From Brevipalpus yothersi (lineage: Eukaryota > Arthropoda > Arachnida > Trombidiformes > Tenuipalpidae): 64,000 bases of DNA. The notes under the pieces are model-generated. The model had not been told where the DNA came from. It saw nothing but the letters and a program-made list of their open reading frames with translations, and ran no database searches. Made by a program: the position numbers and the translations under genes. Below, piece by piece: positions 57,416 through 64,000 of this stretch. The stretch covers positions 8,778 through 72,777 of the forward strand of contig QZCP01000189.1 of NCBI GenBank assembly GCA_003956705.1, written 5' to 3'. Each line of letters opens with the position of its first letter. Within the stretch, counting starts at the first letter, position 1.

Positions 57416-57714
57416 TTTCAACACAAGGACGATTTATTGGGTATGGAATTCCTAGGTCTTTGTTTCTCTCATGCTAGAAGATCAATGGAGTTCCTCACTC
57501 AACAGTAGACTAATGAATACTCTCCCAGCGCCGCTCCCTCGAGTGAGTATGGTCTGGTAAGGAAAACTTTCTGAGTATGGTAGTATCATGAAAAGGATAG
57601 CATTTCCATTGAATCATCGGATTGGTCTAAAACCTCTGTAATTTCTCCTATTAGAGAATTGAGAGTAGTGGAATTGGTGCATGAATAAGAAAGGTCCAAC
57701 ATAGTTCCGTGGAG

Positions 57715-57990
57715 TTAGTGGTGAAAGTAGTTATGGATTGTCTCAATGCTTGTACAGGGAGCTAGCTTCGTCCATAGCATGGATATTATGAGTACCACAG
57801 GAAATGGCTCCCCATTGGAGAATAAATTGATTCTTAGAACTGGTGCAAAATCCGATTCATGGACTACGATGGTATCTCTGAGGATCATTGTAATGAATAT
57901 TGGTTTAATTTTTATATCTTGTGGGATTCCTTCCTTCAATACCTCTGTTAGGCAGTATGGGGGAATATGGGGGAATTTGTTGAGTCTTAT
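57715..57990 (-). CDS. coding-like exon with NGEP motif
   Basis: The minus frame reads KFPHIPPYCLTEVLKEGIPQ, DIKIKPIFITMILRDTIVVH and SDFAPVLRINLFSNGEPFPV to a stop. A CCTAACAG acceptor-like site sits just after the C-rich motif, so the real exon may begin about 57947. NGEPFPVVLII resembles KGEPIIILV at 46.4 kb. No start found. Confidence 0.3.
   Translation of the reverse strand: MRLNKFPHIPPYCLTEVLKEGIPQDIKIKPIFITMILRDTIVVHESDFAPVLRINLFSNGEPFPVVLIISMLWTKLAPCTSIETIHNYFHH
57957..57976 (-). repeat. C-rich tandem motif, copy 5
   Basis: Exact ATGGGGGAAT x2 on plus. Confidence 0.6.
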
Positions 57991-58979
57991 CAACCGATCA
58001 TTGAGCATTTGATGACTACGAAATATTAAGATTAGGGTTCCCCAAAACCCTGACCATCTCTCTCCTAAAGTTCGCTCAGCTACTTTTTTGCGTAAGTATT
58101 TCTGATCTGATAATTTTTCGATATCTCAATGAAAGATCAGTCTTCGATGGATCAATTTTCCACTCTGTAATCCTTACCTTCAGTCCAAGTGAACCGCCTT
58201 CGATTGAATATCACAAAGAGAGGAAGGAGCTCGGGCAAAAGAAGTGAGCCCTTGAGATGACGGATTCAGTTGCAAAATTTCACCAATCTCAACTTGCTTC
58301 ACAGTTAAGGCATGCTCGTAAGAGCAGCCCTCTAATTGGTGGAATCCCCGTCTCCACTTTTTTCACATCGAAGAGCCCAGGGTTAAACATGAGCTTATTC
58401 ATATTTTTCCTACCACCTAATTGGAATTTTTTCCTCGTTGATCAATGAAGACGAACCCACTCGCTTTGTTATTTCTGAGTCTCATTCAACGGAAGACTCT
58501 TTAGAGGGCTCAATAGAAAAATCAATCAAGGGGTTAAGGGAAACAATGAGCTCTCACCTATCAACCTTCAGCTATTAGCTGGTACTTCTTTATCAAGCTG
58601 TTGAGTAGTAAGAAATTAGTCAGTCATGAGTGTGGTTCACCATAACTATCAATCTATGCTCAGGTTATTATGGTTATTATGATTGTGGTGATAAAATGTG
58701 ATGGAATACAGTAAGATCCATTTTGATCAGATGGAATAGCGAGGTAGCTCAAACTTGTTCTCGGATCAACTGAGAGATGGAAAACTTGGAGACGTTTTGC
58801 ATATCATAGATTGATATGCTCTATATCTATGCTTTGAATCTTCATTAGAGTAGCTTCATCCAGTTGCTTGCCCTGTGAATTGGAGTGATGAATTCAGCCA
58901 CTCAAAATCCTTGAAACGGGTAACCAATCCACGATTAGCTGCTGGACATTGAAAAATGGGGCCTATATGATCACAGACT

Positions 58980-59230
58980 GTACTGAAAGTGTAAAGAGGT
59001 GAGGGGGAGGAGTTCTGTCTCCAATCACGATGAACTCATTTTACACTCTCCAAAACTATCATCATAGACTGATGAGCTATGTCTTCTTTTTTATAATGAA
59101 CTCATCATGTACTTGCAAGAACTAATAAGGTGGAAGGAAGGTGATCGTATGTTGATCTCACCATAGGAATCATCTCACAAAGCAAAGGAGACAAAAAAGC
59201 ATCTATTATCATTGCTTCCATCGGTCCTAC
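58980..59230. repeat. diverged relative of family C
   Basis: Shares the GATGAACTCAT...CTCC, TGAACTCATC-TGTACTTG and AAAAGCATCTATTATC blocks with the family C copies. Confidence 0.4.
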
Positions 59231-59382
59231 CAACTCTCACCCAAATTTTTAGGATGTCAGTGGATAAAATACTCACATGCTTCACTCTATTACGAGAACT
59301 TCTCAAGTTAATAGTCGCACTAGGCAGAGAAATGAGTATAGATTCAAATATTGCCACGAATGATGAGACCTCTCGAAACAAT

Positions 59383-59619
59383 TAATTCTTACGCTGGATT
59401 AAAAAATCTACTTCACTCGTGGCGAGCTCCATCGAAAATGGAGTGTTCTCAAACATTGATATACAGTGGTGCTTATCCATTTTCATCCGTGAAAGTAGAG
59501 CTCTCAATCTCATCGTCATTCTATTTGATCTGGAGCATTTCTTCAGATTCATCGAGCACACTGTTCAGTTCTTCCCAGAAAATCCTTGGGAAATTGATCA
59601 GAAAAAGGGCGAACAATAG
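59383..59619 (+). CDS. coding-like exon, unknown protein
   Basis: Open from a TAA to TAG: FLRWIKKSTSLVASSIENGV, FSNIDIQWCLSIFIRESRAL and FFRFIEHTVQFFPENPWEID, ending QKKGEQ. Protein-like, no ATG at the start. Its neighbour is a family C relative, so it may belong to the same duplicated gene family. Confidence 0.3.
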
Positions 59620-60267
59620 TCTCGACCCAATCTCTCTGGTATTTTGAGGAGACACGGTCGGAAATTGGCCATATAAGAAAATTTGGGTGTCTAAGGGTAT
59701 ACAAGTCTGAGTTATTGAAAATTTTATTTTATTTTCCCATTTTTCAGTGGTGTTCTCGACTGATTTGAATTTACGAGTTGAGATCTTTCTCTGAGATTAT
59801 CAGGCTTTACCCAAATTGGAATTGCTGAATCACTTGATATGAGTCTATTAACCGTTGATCACTGGCTCATCAGGTTTGTTCTCGATTCGATTCTACGCTT
59901 CATCTAACTTCTCCCATTCTTTGAGATGAGCCAGACCTAGAAGCATAGAGAGAAGGTGTAGGACAATCGTGGAGCTAGGGCATGTACTGATCAAGATCGA
60001 GATTTCCAGATTGTTCTAATGGTAATTTGAGGTCCAGGAATAAGGTATGAAAATATTTCAGGCGAGATTGAAATTGGTGATGAATCTGTCTGCAGATACT
60101 TAAAAGTAAGTGGCCAACGTTCAAAAATAGTAGTTTCAAACTATTTAACAGAACAAAGGATAGTTAATCGGATTATACCTCCGGAGGTGATGCTGGTATC
60201 GTGGCTGTTGTCTTGATGATCAATAAGCCAATTCTATCGAATTATCCATCATTGATCAGTGAATAAA

Positions 60268-61512
60268 CAGGGTGCTCCAGAGTAATATGACTCATTTTAA
60301 ACTTTCAACAAGTTGTGATATCTCGATGATTTTTTCAGTTACTGGAAGAAAAAATGTGTGAATTCCGCGTGAAAGATGTTTTGAACAGGTCCAGAAACTG
60401 ATTGGCATGGATGAGGGGTCATGAAGCCAGAAAAGTAGGTTTTCTGCGATGCGTGCAAGAGTGGGCAGAGCCATTAAAAAGATAAGGTCATTTTCGGATT
60501 CACCATGATTAGTTACGTCTAGAAAAGTTCATTTGATAGTGATGATTATGAATGAGGGACTACAAAAACATAACTCAATCACTGATATCCACACTGAAGT
60601 GTTTCTCAGCACCAGCTGGAGGGTTGAAATAGCTCAGGGACCACAATATAGTCTTAGTGTATTTTTGTTTGAGAATTCTCGATCAGGCCTGGAATTCCTG
60701 GAATTCATGATTCCATTTTTCCTCCTTTTCAGCTGATTGAATGCTGAGTGGATTACAGGACTCCCTGCCTAGTGTCGCAGGAACAAAGCGACTCAAGAAA
60801 TTCATCCTCATCATCCATCTCTCCACGTATCCTCTCGGGGTGTTTTCGGATTTGGAAAATCAGGCTATTGAGCATGCTGATCCTTTTTATGAGACCTCTG
60901 TTATCAGCTGGTCAGTTCGAAAAGAGTGAATGAAAGTTCTCATCGAGAGAGACATCTTAACAGCTTCACTTGATTAGAAGGTTGCCTATCAACCAAATCA
61001 GACAAGTTTTATGAGAGGTCTAAGATTGAGATAAATTGATACTAGCTAGGGAAAAAGAATTGTCGTTTTTATGAGTTTGAATCAATCAATCTCGCAACAA
61101 GAAAGGTAAAAATCAGGTTGATCAGAGTCGGAAAGTTATTTCGAGTTGCCAGATCACAAATTGATCTGTGCAAATTCTCTATAAATAAGCTGAGAAGTTG
61201 AGTTCTCAGCTCGCTTTCTTGTTATTATATCACTATGAAATGAATTTCCTAGGCATAAATTCTAATGGGAGTCCATGAATGACCTCATGTTTTCGATGGC
61301 TCAGCCCGTTCTTGCACGCATCGCAGAAAACCTACTTTTCTGGCTTCATGACCTCTCATCCATGCCAATCAGTTTCTGGACCTATTCAAAACATCTTCCA
61401 CACAGAATTTACACATGTTTCCTTCAAGTAACTGAAGAAATCATCGAGATATCTCAACTTATTCAAAATTCATCAAAGTTTAAAATGAGTTATATTACTC
61501 TGGGACACCCCG
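60268..61512. mobile_element. second Tc1/mariner-type element with long TIRs
   Basis: Starts CAGGGTGCTCCAGAGTAATATG and ends with a near-complement, GTTATATTACTCTGGGACACCCCG. The right flank is TA; the left is AA, so one target copy has mutated. The inverted arms are about 230 bp. At 1,245 bp it is nearly the size of the element at 5267-6500 and shares its interior. Inside, coding-like segments (QGPQYSLSVFLFENSRSGLE, a CTTTTCAG acceptor, then LSTYPLGVFSDLENQAIEHA) suggest a captured, spliced gene fragment. A TATAAATA (61180-61187) lies near the right arm. Confidence 0.65.
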
Positions 61513-62396
61513 TAGATTTGGTCAATAGATCAGAACTCACTGGGTAATAAATCCTGAGTCATACAACCAAGTCTCCGATTCCTCGCTCGAGATCTCATCA
61601 TGATTTTCTCCGTCCAAGTTAATCCCCCAATACACACATATTGCACAACAACAGAATGAACGCATTCGAAAATAGCATTTTGGATCTCAGATCATCCAGC
61701 CCATTCTCCAAACATCAACCAAATAGAGAAAATATGAGCGTTCATTTAATATGATCCCAAGTTTTCCTTAGAGGCAAAAGGTGCTGATGAATTTTTTGGC
61801 CAAATTCAAACAATATGATATACCATTGGCTAAGGTTTCTAGTTATTCAATAATTCATATGATTCAAGGACGAACTTCCAAAACTGCTATGAAATGATTA
61901 TGGGTCATCAACTCGATATTAGCTTATTGAATGGAAGCTTGGAGAATATTCAGGCTCATCCTATCTGAAACACTTTACCTGAATGATTAGGTCAATAATA
62001 TTATCAAATGATCGAGTTTGAAGATGGCTCCCTAGAAAACATATTATCATTCAATTCAAGCGATTCCATGGGTATTCATGGTTGAATTAGGGTTCTGATT
62101 GTCAGCACTAGTAAATGGACAAAGACAAACGCTAGGGACTTGAAAGCGCCACCATTGTGTTCATCATCACAGAATCACAGATGGAATGAGAGTCAAATAG
62201 TGCCCACTGTTTTTCACCTCACTTCCATTCATCTATTGCAATGGAAAGTTTTGGAAAGTCTCTTGCTAAACGAGATCAACAATTCTATCGCTCATGCAAG
62301 GACCAGACACAACATTGTAATCCTCATCACAGGATGATATCACTGAATACATCCAGGTGCACCTCATCCACTCAGCAGAGCTCTCGATTCACTTAG

Positions 62397-62403
62397 TATA
62401 AGA
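62397..62403 (+). promoter_or_regulatory. TATA box of KRF gene 4
   Basis: AGTATAAGAAGG; a TCAGT initiator-like site follows about 43 bp later (62441 region). Spacing is a little long but the TATA matches that of the 47-kb secreted gene. Confidence 0.5.
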
Positions 62404-62474
62404 AGGAGGATATGATCTCGAATCTCATTATCACTAGCTTTGGTCAGTCTTAGCAGTTCAAAATTTTTTCCAGG

Positions 62475-63049
62475 ATGAAGTGTTATCATGTTTTTGTGTT
62501 GCTGTTTGCTTCAGTTGTCCCCCTTATTGCAGAGGATCAGATAGATCCTCAGAAGGATACGAGACTATTCTTCGGGAATCTGGTTTAACCATGCTCAAAG
62601 GAGAAGCTAGGAAGGGAATACATGGCATTGTTGATGAGGTGATGGAGAAATCTCCTGGGCTGAAAGAAAAACTCGCCAGAGCCGATGAGGATGGAGTTCT
62701 CAGTCCAGAAGAACGTAGAGAACTAATGGTATTATTTCACCAAACTTCCCAAGCTAATAAGTCTGAATATCGTGCTTGGGCAAGATCCGCGCTGAAGAAT
62801 GTTCCTCGTGAAATTTATCATTCTATAAAAGCAAAGATCGTGGCTGCCTGGAACCGAGTGAAAGAGTTCTTCAAGAAAGCATGGAAAAAAGTGACAGGAA
62901 GAGGAGACTCACTCCGTAATAGAAGATTCGTTATTGTATCCGTTATTATGGCGATATTGGTTGTCTCTTTCATGGTCTACGTTCTTCTGACTAGTATTCA
63001 ACCACTATCTTCAACCTCTCAAGCAACTTTTATCGTTCCATTCGGTTGA
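62475..63049 (+). CDS. KRF-family protein 4, leader and body out of frame
   Basis: The body frame runs to TGA at 63049: YETILRESGLTMLKGEARKG, KSPGLKEKLARADEDGVLSP, VPREIYHSIKAKIVAAWNRV and the basic helix KEFFKKAWKKVTGRGD. The NRRF junction follows, then a hydrophobic stretch (FVIVSVIMAILVVSFMVYVL) and a polar end. It aligns with the 15-kb protein over the ILEETGL, IPSSVKDKI, basic-helix and KRF blocks. A clean signal peptide (MKCYHVFVLLFASVVPLIAE) starts at an ATG near 62475 but is read in another frame, which stops soon after. So one base is missing or extra between about 62530 and 62570. Either a recent pseudogene or a sequence error; the intact body favours a recent event. Confidence 0.65.
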
Positions 63050-64000
63050 AATATGATTTTTTTCACTCAATGTTTATCTTATGAGAACTATCAAATCTTC
63101 TGTAGTGAATAAATGAATATTCTATGATCAGAACAAACAACCGAAAATTCATACTCTAACTACGATAGTTTCTGTTTGTAGTGATATTCGATCATCTGAA
63201 TATACTCCGAGGATGTGAAACCGAGAATGGAAAAAAAGGAGAAAACAGAATGGCTGGAAGCCCAGCTACCAACAAATATATGAGTAGTGAGATTATCTGA
63301 CGAATTCGATGGAGTGAGAGAGAAAATATACATGTCCTGCTAGGGGCCAGGTATTGGCTTGCAGTGCTCTTCGTCCACGCCACAAATAATCCGGAAGTAA
63401 GAGTGAGCGATCATAATTTGTCCGGTTTAATCTACTGATGATAATCTCATAATTATCGAGCAAACTGATTGCATCATAGTGAATATCATACGCAGAGGAA
63501 GATAGATTAGAATTTTGATTTCCATATCTGAATTTGAAGCATTACTTGGGAATCTTTTTAAGAAATTATTCAATGTTTTGCAATCGTATCAGATTTTAAC
63601 TTGCTCACCAAAGAAAAGGATGAATCAATCGATAGAAATACCCTGGCTTCTCATCTTCTCACACTGAAACCATAAAGAATATCCGAAATAACCAGGATCG
63701 AGACACAATGTTTTTATCTTATACACACAGAAGAAGAACAGAATTGAGGTCATTGGCTCCAGCCGCTAGAGTTCGCGTAATTATTGAGTGCGTTCAAAGA
63801 CTCACCAATTGTGCTTGTGGGCATGAATCAAAACTTACGCGTATAGCTACTACCTAGAACTCTTTCGTGTTTCTGCTCCCTCGAAGAGATTCATTTCATG
63901 GAATCAACTCGATAACCAGAACCGGATTAAGAGAGAGAATATCTGATTGATTGAGATCAGATCTAGGAGAACTAATTTTATTATTATCAACATTGTTGAA
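63050..64000. other. gene-less end of window
   Basis: No coding-like frame. An AATAAA-like GAATAAATG at about 63107 could serve the preceding gene. Confidence 0.35.

Noticed and set aside
1..64000. CRISPR arrays, operons, bacterial promoters, rRNA
   Set aside because: No regularly spaced short repeats, no gene clusters with ribosome sites, and clear eukaryotic introns and transposons instead.

Overview
The window is AT-rich, intron-bearing and gene-poor, and it is clearly eukaryotic nuclear DNA. Short GT-AG introns (about 42-80 bp), TATA boxes paired with a TCAGT-type initiator, AATAAA signals, TTAGG-like arrays and Merlin, Tc1/mariner, ISL2EU-like and Helentron-like repeats all point to an arthropod. 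I cannot name the species. There are no operons, CRISPR arrays, rRNA or convincing tRNA genes.

The best-supported genes are four single-frame genes for small secreted or membrane-anchored proteins: 12577-13194 (-), 15151-15777 (+), 56690-57415 (-) and 62475-63049 (+). Each has a hydrophobic leader, a charged helical body ending in a very basic amphipathic helix, a (K/R)RF junction and a hydrophobic C-terminus. They form two head-to-head pairs near opposite ends of the window. The last one appears frameshifted between leader and body. I recognise no known family, and this is the best candidate for an undescribed system. A second good gene, at 47089-47529 (-), has three exons and encodes a 95-residue secreted protein with a TATA box. 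A third locus at 39011-39729 (+) has at least two exons and encodes an unrecognised protein. Several other exon-like open frames are listed at low confidence.

Most of the rest is mobile DNA. 2369-7730 is an ISL2EU-like DNA transposon with about 520-bp inverted ends and an AT target duplication. Its transposase has stops and is split by a 1,234-bp TA-flanked Tc1/mariner-type element (5267-6500). A relative of that inserted element lies at 60268-61512. A decayed Tc1-like transposase lies at 8990-9770. A Merlin transposase with its DDE residues but a broken frame lies at 28781-29921. Family B (19092-20037, 32936-33737, 40638-41468, 48974-49452) has CTRG|T-type 3' ends, subterminal inverted repeats and internal TTAGG-like arrays, as in Helentron/DINE-1-type non-autonomous elements. 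Family A (28035-28690 plus 30180-30570, 36040-38147, 53440-55037) also ends in CTAG|T and carries a TATA promoter and a two-exon reading frame with a zinc-finger-like motif.

Layout: 0-10 kb transposons; 10-16 kb secreted-protein pair; 16-28 kb decayed coding fragments and repeats; 28-42 kb family A/B/D repeats, Merlin, a 10-kb-spaced duplication and the 39-kb gene; 42-53 kb small exon-like genes, a long hairpin and tandem repeats; 53-64 kb a family A copy, the second secreted-protein pair and a TIR element. All identifications come from reading the sequence; no database search was possible.
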